From assembly GCF_000612585.1 (NCBI RefSeq), contig NZ_JFCA01000033.1:29028-93027 (forward strand): 64,000 bases of DNA. The letters are read 5' to 3'. Source of the DNA: Pseudomonas sp. CHM02 (lineage in GTDB: Bacteria; Pseudomonadota; Gammaproteobacteria; Pseudomonadales; Pseudomonadaceae). How positions within the stretch are numbered: position 1 is the first letter of the stretch; each line of letters opens with the position of its first letter. The notes under the pieces are model-generated. The model did no database searches and was not told where the DNA came from. It worked only from the letters and a program-made list of their open reading frames with translations. Made by a program: the position numbers and the translations under genes. Of the stretch, positions 1 through 8,165 are shown piece by piece.

Positions 1-2
1 AG

Positions 3-98
3 GTTCAGATGGTTGCGGAGACCACCGCAAATCTGAGCGTAGCGGCTAGCAGCTTGCAAATTAACCTGCCGGTGGATCTGCCTTGGAAAGCTGGCTAA
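3..98 (+). CDS. C-terminal fragment of an unidentified protein (cut by window edge)
   Basis: An open frame enters from the left edge and ends at TAA (96-98), giving 31 residues that end in a Leu-Pro-Trp-Lys-Ala-Gly tail. There is no recognisable domain in this short piece and I cannot name the protein. It lies upstream of, and in the same direction as, the protease-like gene, about 200 bases away. It could also be chance open sequence, because only 32 codons are visible. Confidence 0.3.
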   Translation, partial: VQMVAETTANLSVAASSLQINLPVDLPWKAG

Positions 99-177
99 CC
101 GTTGGCTGGCGGTTTATTTGGCTGTGATATTCAGGAGCGGTTTGGCTAGAAAATGGGGCGATGTCGCTGACATGCAG

Positions 178-196
178 ACGGAGCTTCAAGCTCCGT
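178..196 (+). other. Perfect 9-bp inverted repeat upstream of the protease-like gene
   Basis: ACGGAGCTT, one central base, then AAGCTCCGT form a perfect stem of 9 bp. It is not followed by a T-run, so it is not a classical terminator for the fragment ending at 98. It sits about 30 bases upstream of an AGGAAG Shine-Dalgarno-like sequence, so an operator or mRNA-leader hairpin is possible. No function is established. Confidence 0.4.
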
Positions 197-307
197 AACC
201 GCAACAAATTTCCACCCTGCGATACAGGAAGTTAAAACATTAAAATTCAAGTACGAAAGCTAAATCGGTTCTACGAGAATACGTCTCAGAGCAACGTCAT
301 TCAGTCT

Positions 308-1192
308 GTGAGAAGGCTTATATTCACCCATTGCTCTCAGCCTATTGAAGAGCTTGGCCGGTATCACGCAGATATGGTCTATAGCAAAGGCGGGACAGGT
401 ATACTGATCAAGTACCAGCAGAAATTTTTCCTCCTGACGGCTCAACATGTTCTAGATGAGAACTACGAGGCGGCACAAAACGAGTCGCCGTTCTTCACTC
501 ACCTCTTTGCTAAGAGAGGTTGGGAAGGAATAGAGGGTATGGGATTCCCAATGCGCGGCTGGCGTATCGGTGAGCTGATAACGGCAGATAGTCCCTGTAT
601 CGACATGCAAGACATCGTGCTGATCGAGCTTTCATCCTCGCTATTCCGTTTTCCCGATAAATTCATCGACCTAGATGGCACGAATGGCCGTATAGCCGTA
701 GCTGTAAGCGATTTGTATGACGGCATGTTATTGGTAGCCTCTGGCTACCCAATAGATGAAAACCCGATTGAGTATCCGTATGGCGATGACTACAACTGCT
801 CGACAGTGATCAATAAGCATATCTTTCACGGTGTTTGTGAGTTCGAAGGATCAGCCCCCCTCCTGCGTTTTTTTAGTCAGATCACACACTCAGAAATGAA
901 TGGAATGAGTGGCGGGATGGTTTCTAACCTAATGCCTAAATCCAACCAGGTTGCCTGGGTCGGTATGATTCAGAAGGCTGGTAATGGAATTCTCCGTTTC
1001 TATCCCGCATGCTGGATTATCCCAGCCATCAAGAACTATATGCAGGCGAGCCATTACGTCATAGATCCTGCTGTCCATATGGCAAATCTAGAAATTGAAT
1101 CTACTCCAGAAGCAATCCAAGGTAGAGCAGAGTATTTCAAGATGATCAAGGTCATAACGGATGATATGAGGGCTAGAGAAGCAGGACATTAG
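308..1192 (+). CDS. Trypsin-like serine protease-fold protein
   Basis: A 294-residue protein with the layout of a chymotrypsin-fold peptidase: Leu-Thr-Ala-Gln-His-Val-Leu with His47, an acidic site at Asp102 (Gln-Asp-Ile-Val-Leu), and Gly-Met-Ser-Gly-Gly with Ser201. This spacing is normal for the His/Asp/Ser triad of the family. No signal peptide is visible, so a cytoplasmic protein is likely; bacterial relatives of this kind are mostly uncharacterised. The start is uncertain. GTG at 308 has no ribosome site, whereas the same frame is open back to 236, and an ATT at 239 lies about 9 bases after AGGAAG (226-231), which would add 23 residues beginning Met-Lys-Ile-Gln-Val-Arg-Lys. The gene lies in the low-GC accessory segment upstream of the Gabija-like pair; no functional link to it can be shown. 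Confidence 0.7.
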   Translation: MRRLIFTHCSQPIEELGRYHADMVYSKGGTGILIKYQQKFFLLTAQHVLDENYEAAQNESPFFTHLFAKRGWEGIEGMGFPMRGWRIGELITADSPCIDMQDIVLIELSSSLFRFPDKFIDLDGTNGRIAVAVSDLYDGMLLVASGYPIDENPIEYPYGDDYNCSTVINKHIFHGVCEFEGSAPLLRFFSQITHSEMNGMSGGMVSNLMPKSNQVAWVGMIQKAGNGILRFYPACWIIPAIKNYMQASHYVIDPAVHMANLEIESTPEAIQGRAEYFKMIKVITDDMRAREAGH

Positions 1193-1366
1193 CATTAGCC
1201 AATGCTCCTCTCTCGGCCCACTGCCCTACTTTTCAGGCTTAAAACGCCAGTTCGACTCACCTTATGCCAAACGCTGTTATGGGATTAACGGCGCTGAACC
1301 CAGCGATTCCTTACGAAGTAAGGTTGTATGCGATTCCAGATTCAACATCGTCGATGAGAGCTAGCT

Positions 1367-2284
1367 TTAAGCCTTACTTCCAGTGATGGATGTGATGCTT
1401 TTGACCACAAGTACGGCAACCATGCCTACGAGCGCGCCTACCAGGCAGTGAATGCCTAAAGTTGCGAAGGTTTCCCACGCCCCTGCCCCTTCGACCAGTC
1501 TCTCAGCAAAGTGCTGCATCGGCCCGATGCCTTCTGTAATGAACGCCCCCCCGACCAGGAACATTGCCACAGTTCCGATCCAGGATAATGCTTTCATAAG
1601 CTTCGGAGCAGCCGACAGCAGCCATCCCCCGACAGTTCGCACCACAGAACCCCATGTACCGGTAGCTTTAGACTTCTGGAGAATAAGGCCAGCATCATCC
1701 AAGCGGACGATCCCCGCAACCAATCCGTAAACGCCCACTGTCATGACCACCGCGATCAGCGCTAACGTCAAAATCTGTTGGAGCATCGGGGCATCAGTAA
1801 CGATATTTAGGGTGATGACGATGATCTCGGCGCTCAGAATGAAGTCCGTTCGAACAGCCCCTGCAATCTTCCGCTTTTCATAGGCTGCAAGCTCTTCAGG
1901 CGTATTAGGCTTCGTTTTCTTTGGCTGCCCTGTGTCATCGTCTCGACCAGCCGTGAGCTTGTCCTTGATAGCCTCAAAGCCCTCATAACAGAGATATGCC
2001 CCCCCAATCATGAGCAGCCAGTGAACCGCCGCAGGTAAAAGTGCGTTCAACACCAAAGCACAAGGCACAAGGATGGCTTTGTTTCTCAACGAGCCCTTGA
2101 ATACAGCCCATACCACCGGTAGCTCTCGGTCGGCTTTCATGCCGGTAACCTGCTCAGCATTCACAGCAAGGTCGTCGCTCAGGACGCTAGCCGATTTCTT
2201 TGCAGCGACTTTACTCATGAGCGAGATGTCGTCTAGCAGCGTGGCGATGTCATCCAATAACGCGAACAAGCTACTGCCGGCCAT
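1367..2284 (-). CDS. DUF808 / YedI-like inner membrane protein
   Basis: A 305-residue protein that starts Met-Ala-Gly-Ser-Ser-Leu-Phe-Ala-Leu-Leu-Asp-Asp-Ile, the hallmark beginning of the DUF808 (YedI) family, followed by a Ser-rich loop and several hydrophobic segments (about residues 70-100, 150-175, 180-205, 240-260, 280-300). The length is normal for the family. It is an integral cytoplasmic-membrane protein of unknown function. The start is well supported: AAGGAG lies 6 bases before the ATG at 2284. It is transcribed away from the gajA-like gene and convergent with the protease-like gene. DUF808 genes also occur in core genomes, so presence in the low-GC segment does not by itself link it to defence. 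Confidence 0.9.
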   Translation of the reverse strand: MAGSSLFALLDDIATLLDDISLMSKVAAKKSASVLSDDLAVNAEQVTGMKADRELPVVWAVFKGSLRNKAILVPCALVLNALLPAAVHWLLMIGGAYLCYEGFEAIKDKLTAGRDDDTGQPKKTKPNTPEELAAYEKRKIAGAVRTDFILSAEIIVITLNIVTDAPMLQQILTLALIAVVMTVGVYGLVAGIVRLDDAGLILQKSKATGTWGSVVRTVGGWLLSAAPKLMKALSWIGTVAMFLVGGAFITEGIGPMQHFAERLVEGAGAWETFATLGIHCLVGALVGMVAVLVVKSITSITGSKA

Positions 2285-2636
2285 TTAAGGCTCCTTACGT
2301 TGATTTATTCTGTTCCCCCGAGCACCTCACGCATACCCACGCTAATGCCCCGCGTACACTCCTTCCGTAGGCTCAGGATTACCCTGTCGTCATCGGGTTA
2401 CGGTGAGCACCTTTCTAGACAATGGACACACCATGCCGTTCATCAATAGCTAGGCGATCTGCAACAGAGCCTTCAAGACCGCACCAAATAATCTTTACTG
2501 AATGCTGGCCTACTAACATTTTTTAGATCAAACCGCCTATTCTAAGTCAGCGATATCCGAGCCGTTCGGCTGTCGGCGACGCGAACCGAGTCAGCAGACG
2601 CGGTACGTACACATCCTGGACGATGGGCGGTGAGCA
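2285..2636. other. 352-base divergent intergenic region, DUF808 / gajA-like
   Basis: No gene is visible. The middle part (about 2480-2545) is AT-rich, with a T-run before 2526, and may hold the promoter of the gajA-gajB pair, but I could not find a well-spaced -35/-10 pair. No long inverted repeat was seen. Confidence 0.4.
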
Positions 2637-4556
2637 ATGAAGCTGCAGAGTATTCGGCTATGTAATTTTCAATCCTTCGGCAATGAGCCTACGGTAATCA
2701 CATTCGAGGATGTCACCTACCTTATCGGCCCTAATGGCTCTGGAAAGACAGCAGTCCTGCAAGCGCTCTGCAGGTTGTTTGCCTTTGATCCAAGCCTCCG
2801 TCGAATCAAGCGATCCGACTTCCATGTGCCTGCTGATGAGGATTTGGTACCTGAGGAGCGCAGTCTGTGGCTGGAAGCGGATTTCGAATTCCCAGAGCTT
2901 CTAGAGGACGAGGACAACTCTACCGTGGCCCCGCACTTCGCTCATATGCGATTGGACACAGCCGAAGGTATCCCGCGCGCTAGATATCGATTGAGCGCAA
3001 CGATGGGGATTGATGGGGACATTGAAGAGAACCTAGTTTATGTCCTCGATGTTGATAAAGACGCCAACCCATTGTCGACCGCAGTAGTCACTCGAGTGCA
3101 TCGCAATACAATTCAAATGCATTACCTCCCCGCCAGACGAGACCCTGCCGACCACATAACCTATGGCGCTAATGCCCTGCTCGGACGCTTGCTACGAGCC
3201 GTAAATTGGGAAGACGACCGAGAACGGATCAAAGGACTCACTGACGAAATCAGCGAATGCTTGTCAGGAAACCAATCAGTAAGTGCATTCAGTGAAAGCC
3301 TGAATTTGATGTGGAAGCGACTTCACAGGGGCACCTTTTTCACCGACCCCAAGCTCACTTTCGTCACATCCGAAATTGAGTCGCTTCTCAGACACATGTC
3401 AGTGTCGTTCTCACCAGGGCACGACGAGAATCTAGTCGACTTCTCTCGCCTCAGCGATGGACAGAAGTCGATGCTCTATCTATCACTGGTGTTGTCCTCT
3501 CACGCCATCGGGCGTGCAGTCCTAACTGGTAAGGACGTTTCTTTCGACGCTGACAAACTGAAGCCACCGTCATTTACGCTGATCGCAGTGGAGGAACCTG
3601 AAAACAGCCTCTCACCTCATTACCTAGGGCGCATCGTTAACGCCCTCAATAGCTCAATTGGGGGGGCAGACTCCCAGGCAATCATCGCCACGCATGCTCC
3701 ATCCATGCTCCGCCGCGTGGATCCTGAGAACATCCGCTATCTACGCCTTGCTGCGAACCGCGCCACCAAAGTTACCTGTATAGCCCTACCCGACAAGGAA
3801 GATGAAGCTCATAAGTTTGTCCGAGAGGCTGTACAGGCCTTTCCGGAAGTCTATTTTTCCCGGCTAGTGGTACTGGGTGAGGGAGACAGCGAAGAAATTG
3901 TTCTTCCGAGAATTCTTCAGGCGAAAGGTGCGCCTGTTGATGAGTCGGCGGTGACCATCGCGCCACTGGGTGGTCGTCACGTCAACCATTTTTGGAGGTT
4001 GCTATCCGCGCTGGAGACGCCCTATGTAACCCTACTTGATCTCGACGTTGCACGACATCAAGGTGGGTGGGGACGTGTAACCAACGTCAATAATCAACTT
4101 GCAAAATTTGCTCCAGAGAAAAAGCTTCCCGCTTGGAATATAGCCAAGTGGAATGATGATCTCCCGGTTCGAACCCACCATTGGTTTGAAGAAGGAAAAG
4201 TGAGCGTATTTGTCGAGCTGGAGAAGCGCGGAGTTTTCTTCTCAGAGCCCATGGATTTGGACTTCTCAATGTTGCTCGCCTACCCAAATGCATATGATGT
4301 ATCGCTAAGCGATCCGGATGAGTCGACTGTTAAGGCCGTCCTAGGCAAGAGTCATCATAAGTCCGACCAATACAATGCAGCGGAACAGCAACTTTTTGGC
4401 ACCTACCACTCCAAGTTCAAACTAGGTAGCAAACCGGCAGCACACATCTCTGCCCTTGCAAAGCTCACTGATGAAGACCTGCTAAAGGCTCTTCCTCCTT
4501 CGTTAGATCGTTTGGCCAATGCAATCATCGCGGCGCTGGAGGACATCCCAGAATGA
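2637..4556 (+). CDS. gajA: OLD-family ATP-dependent nuclease, Gabija GajA-like
   Basis: A 639-residue protein with an N-terminal ABC-type ATPase and a C-terminal TOPRIM nuclease domain, the architecture of OLD-family nucleases. Seen: Walker A Gly-Pro-Asn-Gly-Ser-Gly-Lys-Thr (31-38), signature Leu-Ser-Asp-Gly-Gln-Lys (272-277), Walker B ending Val-Glu-Glu-Pro-Glu (318-322), switch His353, TOPRIM acidic residues Glu415 and Asp468-x-Asp470. In Gabija, GajA is a sequence-specific DNA-nicking enzyme held in check by nucleotides and assembled with the helicase GajB. The stop overlaps the next start (ATGA, 4553-4556), so the two are translationally coupled. This arrangement of OLD nuclease plus UvrD-like helicase defines class 2 OLD / Gabija. 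It is slightly longer than the roughly 580 residues of the studied Bacillus protein. GC content is lower than in the genes after 7 kb, consistent with transfer. Confidence 0.9.
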   Translation: MKLQSIRLCNFQSFGNEPTVITFEDVTYLIGPNGSGKTAVLQALCRLFAFDPSLRRIKRSDFHVPADEDLVPEERSLWLEADFEFPELLEDEDNSTVAPHFAHMRLDTAEGIPRARYRLSATMGIDGDIEENLVYVLDVDKDANPLSTAVVTRVHRNTIQMHYLPARRDPADHITYGANALLGRLLRAVNWEDDRERIKGLTDEISECLSGNQSVSAFSESLNLMWKRLHRGTFFTDPKLTFVTSEIESLLRHMSVSFSPGHDENLVDFSRLSDGQKSMLYLSLVLSSHAIGRAVLTGKDVSFDADKLKPPSFTLIAVEEPENSLSPHYLGRIVNALNSSIGGADSQAIIATHAPSMLRRVDPENIRYLRLAANRATKVTCIALPDKEDEAHKFVREAVQAFPEVYFSRLVVLGEGDSEEIVLPRILQAKGAPVDESAVTIAPLGGRHVNHFWRLLSALETPYVTLLDLDVARHQGGWGRVTNVNNQLAKFAPEKKLPAWNIAKWNDDLPVRTHHWFEEGKVSVFVELEKRGVFFSEPMDLDFSMLLAYPNAYDVSLSDPDESTVKAVLGKSHHKSDQYNAAEQQLFGTYHSKFKLGSKPAAHISALAKLTDEDLLKALPPSLDRLANAIIAALEDIPE

Positions 4557-6229
4557 TCAGCGCGGATGTATGGAAAGTCGCCGATGGCTTGACCTTGGAA
4601 ACAAACGCCCTTCTCGCTGTGAGGGAGCTTGGAAAGTCGCTCGCGCTCACCGCAGGCCCAGGCGCAGGCAAAACGGAGGTTCTGGCGCAGCGGGCAGACT
4701 TTTTGCTACGCACCGGAAACTGCCGATACCCCAAGCGAATACTGGCGATCTCCTTCAAGGTCGATGCGAGCATAAACCTCAAGGAACGGATTCGTCGCAG
4801 ATGCGGACTTGATCTGGCTGCACGCTTCGACAGCTACACCTTTCACGGCTTCGCCAAGCGCATCATTGATAGGTTTAGACCCGTGCTCACGGGCGGGGAC
4901 TCTCTTGAGCCAAACTACTCCATAGGCGACGAACCAATTCAAGGCAAACAAATTAAGTTCGCGCAGCTCATACCTCTCGCAACGAAGATCTTGAGCAATT
5001 CAGTGGTTGCAAGAAATGCAATTTGTCAGACCTACGCTGATGTATTCCTTGATGAGTTCCAAGACTGCACTACTGAGCAGTACGCACTGCTGAAGCTTGT
5101 CTTCATGAATAAGCCAATTCGATTGACCGCCGTCGGTGACACCAAACAGAAAATTATGGGCTGGGCGGGAGCACTGGATGGCATATTTATAGACTACGCA
5201 AAGGACTTCGACGCCCGACCACTCAATCTATATCGAAACTTCCGATCTAAGCCTCGGCTTTTGCGGATGCAGAACGAGATCATTCGAACACTTGATCCTG
5301 CTGCGGTGATGGCAGATGACCTGATCATTGGAAACGACGGCGAACTCCTCGCTCGAAACTACGACAACAGTCACAGCGAAGCAGCCGCGTTGGCCAACAT
5401 CATCCAGAAGTGGATAGATGTAGAGAAAATACCCCTACCAGAAATAGCGATTCTTTTTCCCAGGCAGATAGACCTCTACGGCACCCCCCTCATGGAGCAA
5501 CTGGCAGCCAGAGGAATTCCCTTTCGCAACGAGCATGAGTCTCAAGATCTAGTTAATGAGCCCGCCGCTCGCCTAATTATTGACTACCTATCATGCCTGT
5601 ATCGGGAGCGAGAACCGAAGGCGTGGATCAATTTGATGGAGCAACTGGTTTCATTTAATGACGAGGACGGTGAATCTGAGCTCCAGAGAAACTTCGAGCG
5701 CCTCTATCTTGCCCAGCGCAAGGAAGTGAAAAAATTGGCCCGATCTGACGCGCCTTATTCAGGATGGTGGGAGCTAACTATGAAGTTCCTAAAGAATATC
5801 GGCCTACCCGTGCTGACCACCCTTTCTTCTGACTACGAAGCAAAAGCCAGATTGAACGAGGTTATCAAGAACACGAGACAGCAAATTGAGAAACTGCTCG
5901 AGCAAGAACCGGATTTGCTCAAAGCACTTGATCTGTTCTCCAACGATCAAGCAGTCCGTTTTCTGACGATTCATAAAAGTAAAGGATTGGAATTCCACTC
6001 TGTAATTATGATCGGTGTAGAAACACAGACATTTTGGGGCAAAGTCCAAGAGGAGCGTTGCGGCTTCTTTGTGGGTGTTTCACGTGCCAAGGAGCGGTTG
6101 ATGATCACGACATGCGACTTACGTTATCGACCGGCCTCAAACCCTCCAAGGTGGAATGAGCATCGCACTCCTCATGCTGAGTTCGTCACATACGTAACGC
6201 CATTTCTTTCCGCCCAGCCAAATGCCTGA
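4553..6229 (+). CDS. gajB: UvrD/PcrA-like superfamily 1 helicase, Gabija GajB-like
   Basis: A 558-residue superfamily 1A helicase. Motifs in order: Walker A Gly-Pro-Gly-Ala-Gly-Lys-Thr (35-41), motif Ia around Ala65-Phe68, Walker B Leu-Asp-Glu-Phe-Gln-Asp (166-171), motif III Gly-Asp-Thr-Lys-Gln-Lys (195-200), motif IV Arg-Asn-Phe-Arg-Ser (228-232), motif V Thr-Ile-His-Lys-Ser-Lys-Gly-Leu-Glu-Phe, motif VI Val-Gly-Val-Ser-Arg-Ala-Lys. It is shorter than UvrD (about 720 residues), as GajB proteins are. In the Gabija complex GajB is thought to sense DNA ends or phage-driven changes and to activate or assist GajA. It starts inside the last codons of the nuclease gene, so both proteins are probably made together. 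No third gene follows in the same direction before the repeat at 6435. Confidence 0.9.
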   Translation: MISADVWKVADGLTLETNALLAVRELGKSLALTAGPGAGKTEVLAQRADFLLRTGNCRYPKRILAISFKVDASINLKERIRRRCGLDLAARFDSYTFHGFAKRIIDRFRPVLTGGDSLEPNYSIGDEPIQGKQIKFAQLIPLATKILSNSVVARNAICQTYADVFLDEFQDCTTEQYALLKLVFMNKPIRLTAVGDTKQKIMGWAGALDGIFIDYAKDFDARPLNLYRNFRSKPRLLRMQNEIIRTLDPAAVMADDLIIGNDGELLARNYDNSHSEAAALANIIQKWIDVEKIPLPEIAILFPRQIDLYGTPLMEQLAARGIPFRNEHESQDLVNEPAARLIIDYLSCLYREREPKAWINLMEQLVSFNDEDGESELQRNFERLYLAQRKEVKKLARSDAPYSGWWELTMKFLKNIGLPVLTTLSSDYEAKARLNEVIKNTRQQIEKLLEQEPDLLKALDLFSNDQAVRFLTIHKSKGLEFHSVIMIGVETQTFWGKVQEERCGFFVGVSRAKERLMITTCDLRYRPASNPPRWNEHRTPHAEFVTYVTPFLSAQPNA

Positions 6230-6434
6230 CAGGTAGCCGCGTGTCGCTGATCTTGTATGAACTCGCGGCAAGGATGCTCCCCACACAGCAAGTCATCCTT
6301 AGACCTCAAGCAGAGTCACAAACACGAGCTGAGGAAAATCTCCGGGCTTCCGGGGTATGCCATAGATAGAGGTGTGTCAGGAAGGACAAGGCAAGAGCAC
6401 TCCCAATCAAATACACATCTTAATCTTCCCCATC

Positions 6435-6554
6435 AAGAGCAAGAGCAAGAGCAAGAGCAAGAGCAAGAGCAAGAGCAAGAGCAAGAGCAAGAGCAAGAGC
6501 AAGAGCAAGAGCAAGAGCAAGAGCAAGAGCAAGAGCAAGAGCAAGAGCAAGAGC
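6435..6554. repeat. Perfect tandem hexanucleotide repeat, 20 copies of AAGAGC
   Basis: Twenty uninterrupted copies of a 6-base unit, with no mismatch. All three top-strand frames stay open (Lys-Ser, Arg-Ala or Glu-Gln dipeptides), which creates apparent ORFs at 6257-6568 and 6372-6590 that have no ribosome site or recognisable domain; I regard them as by-products of the repeat. The 205 bases between the gajB stop and the repeat hold no recognisable gene. A perfect array suggests recent expansion by slippage, so copy number is likely to vary between strains. It sits between the accessory segment and the broken chaA. Confidence 0.95.
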
Positions 6555-6556
6555 AG

Positions 6557-6578
6557 GTCAAAGCCTAAGGGCTTTGAC
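6557..6578. other. 9-bp perfect hairpin at the repeat end
   Basis: GTCAAAGCC, loop TAAG, GGCTTTGAC directly after the tandem repeat. There is no T-run on either side, so at best it is a weak terminator. It lies just downstream of the truncated chaA (minus strand), where it could protect or end that transcript. Confidence 0.45.
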
Positions 6579-6595
6579 ACCAAAGCGTAGTGTGT

Positions 6596-6925
6596 CTAGA
6601 AAATCACCGCCGAGTAGATGGTGTCGCGCACCAGGGTAGGCGACGGTTCATTGCTCATCATGATCGCCAGGATCACCACTTCCACCAGCACGGCGGCGAG
6701 GGTGAGGATCATGGTGCCGTAGGGGTCGCCGACTTTTTCCGCAAGTTGCTCGGCGTGATGGGCCACGCGCATCGACGCCACCACGATAAAGCCGATCAGC
6801 ACCACGCCCGCCAGCAGCGCCACCCCTTGCCCGCTATGGAGCATCCAGTGCTCCAATGGGTAGGCAGCAATGGCGGCAATCAGCGCCAGCAGCATGAATT
6901 TTTCTTGCTTGAGGGATGTGAGCAT
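6596..6925 (-). pseudogene. chaA: chaA remnant: N-terminal third of a Ca2+(Na+,K+)/H+ antiporter
   Basis: The 109 residues match the start of ChaA antiporters: two hydrophobic segments (about 10-28 and 34-52), then the family block Gly-Asp-Pro-Tyr-Gly-Thr, Val-Glu-Val, and Pro-Thr-Leu-Val-Arg-Asp-Thr-Ile-Tyr-Ser-Ala-Val. Full-length ChaA has about 360 residues; here the frame stops (TAG, 6598-6596) right after Ser-Ala-Val-Ile-Phe, in the middle of a membrane segment. About two thirds of the protein, including the second acidic transport half, is missing and is not found elsewhere in the window. The breakpoint therefore lies near 6598-6610, next to the hexanucleotide repeat and the low-GC segment. 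Either an island inserted here, with the other half beyond the left edge, or a deletion joined the two sides. The product should not be a working antiporter. Confidence 0.85.
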
Positions 6926-7118
6926 TCCGGGCCTTTTAGTACGGCAGATCAGTCATTGATGGGGTACAGACTGCGCCACGCCGCTAATGTTTCGTTACAC
7001 CTTAGTTCACACGGCCCTTGTATGAATAAAAGTAAAACTCTCCTGCTGGTCAGGTTTTACCGATTATTTCAGCCATGGCCTGTAGAATGCCGCCATTGCA
7101 CCTGATGAGAATTTAGAC

Positions 7119-8072
7119 ATGTACGATTGGCTTAACGCCCTGCCCAAGGCCGAATTGCACCTGCACCTGGAAGGCTCGCTGGAGCCGGAGTTGCTGTTCG
7201 CGCTGGCCGAGCGCAACAAGATTGCGCTGCCGTGGAACGACGTCGAAACCCTGCGCAAGGCCTACGCCTTCAACAACCTGCAAGAGTTTCTCGACCTGTA
7301 TTACAAGGGCGCCGATGTGTTGCGCACGTCCCAGGACTTCTACGACCTGACCTGGGCCTACCTGCTGCGCTGCAAACAGCAGAACGTGATCCACACCGAA
7401 CCCTTCTTCGACCCGCAAACCCACACCGACCGTGGTATCCCGTTCGAAGTGGTGCTTAACGGCATCGCCGCCGCGCTCAAAGATGGCGAGCAGCAACTGG
7501 GCATCACCAGCGGCTTGATCCTCAGCTTCCTGCGCCATCTAAGCGAAGCCGAAGCCGAGAAGACCCTCGACCAGGCGCTGCCGTTCCGTGACGCGTTCGT
7601 GGCCGTGGGCCTGGACAGTTCGGAAATGGGTCACCCGCCGAGCAAGTTCCAGCGCGTGTTCGACCGTGCCCGCCACGAAGGCTTCCTCACCGTGGCCCAC
7701 GCCGGTGAAGAAGGCCCGCCGGAGTACATCTGGGAAGCCATCGACCTGCTGAAAATCCAGCGTATCGATCATGGCGTACGCGCCATCGAAGACGAACGCC
7801 TGATGCAGCGCATCATCGACGAGCAGATCCCGCTGACCGTGTGCCCGCTGTCCAACACCAAGCTGTGCGTGTTCGACGACATGGCCCAGCACAACATCCT
7901 CGACATGCTCGAACGTGGCGTGAAGGTGACCGTGAATTCGGATGACCCGGCCTACTTCGGCGGTTATGTCACCGAAAACTTCCACGCGCTGTACACCTCG
8001 CTGGGCATGACCCAGGACCAGGCCAAACGCCTGGCGCAAAACAGCCTGGATGCGCGGCTGGTCAAATCGTGA
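7119..8072 (+). CDS. Adenine/adenosine deaminase family protein
   Basis: A 317-residue metal-dependent amidohydrolase of the adenosine deaminase family. Metal ligands and catalytic residues are visible: His14-x-His16 (in His-Leu-His-Leu-Glu-Gly), His194, Glu197, His218, Asp275 and Asp276. It uses zinc to hydrolyse the amino group of adenine or adenosine in purine salvage, in the cytoplasm. The usual annotation is adenosine deaminase (add), but the closely related short Pseudomonas form (P. aeruginosa PA0148) has been reported to be an adenine deaminase, so adenine is the more likely substrate. The gene stands alone; the divergent neighbour is the chaA remnant, and a REPIN separates it from the convergent ArsR gene. 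Confidence 0.93.
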   Translation: MYDWLNALPKAELHLHLEGSLEPELLFALAERNKIALPWNDVETLRKAYAFNNLQEFLDLYYKGADVLRTSQDFYDLTWAYLLRCKQQNVIHTEPFFDPQTHTDRGIPFEVVLNGIAAALKDGEQQLGITSGLILSFLRHLSEAEAEKTLDQALPFRDAFVAVGLDSSEMGHPPSKFQRVFDRARHEGFLTVAHAGEEGPPEYIWEAIDLLKIQRIDHGVRAIEDERLMQRIIDEQIPLTVCPLSNTKLCVFDDMAQHNILDMLERGVKVTVNSDDPAYFGGYVTENFHALYTSLGMTQDQAKRLAQNSLDARLVKS

Positions 8073-8077
8073 TCCCA

Positions 8078-8160
8078 TAGGAGCCGGCTTGCCGGCGATA
8101 GCATCATCTCGGTCATCCTGGAAAACCGAGTGGTCTGCATCGCCGGCAAGCCGGCTCCTA
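8078..8160. repeat. REPIN (GGAGCCGGCTTGCCGGCGAT type)
   Basis: Two inverted copies of a REP sequence, GGAGCCGGCTTGCCGGCGAT and its complement, separated by about 40 bases, between the convergent add-like and ArsR genes. Each REP is itself an imperfect hairpin. Likely mobilised in trans by a RAYT transposase encoded elsewhere. May act as a two-way transcription barrier. Confidence 0.9.
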
Positions 8161-8165
8161 AAGGG

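Noticed and set aside
6257..6590. ORFs with long Glu-Gln or Lys-Ser repeats
   Set aside because: They result from the AAGAGC array being open in all frames. No ribosome site or domain is visible.
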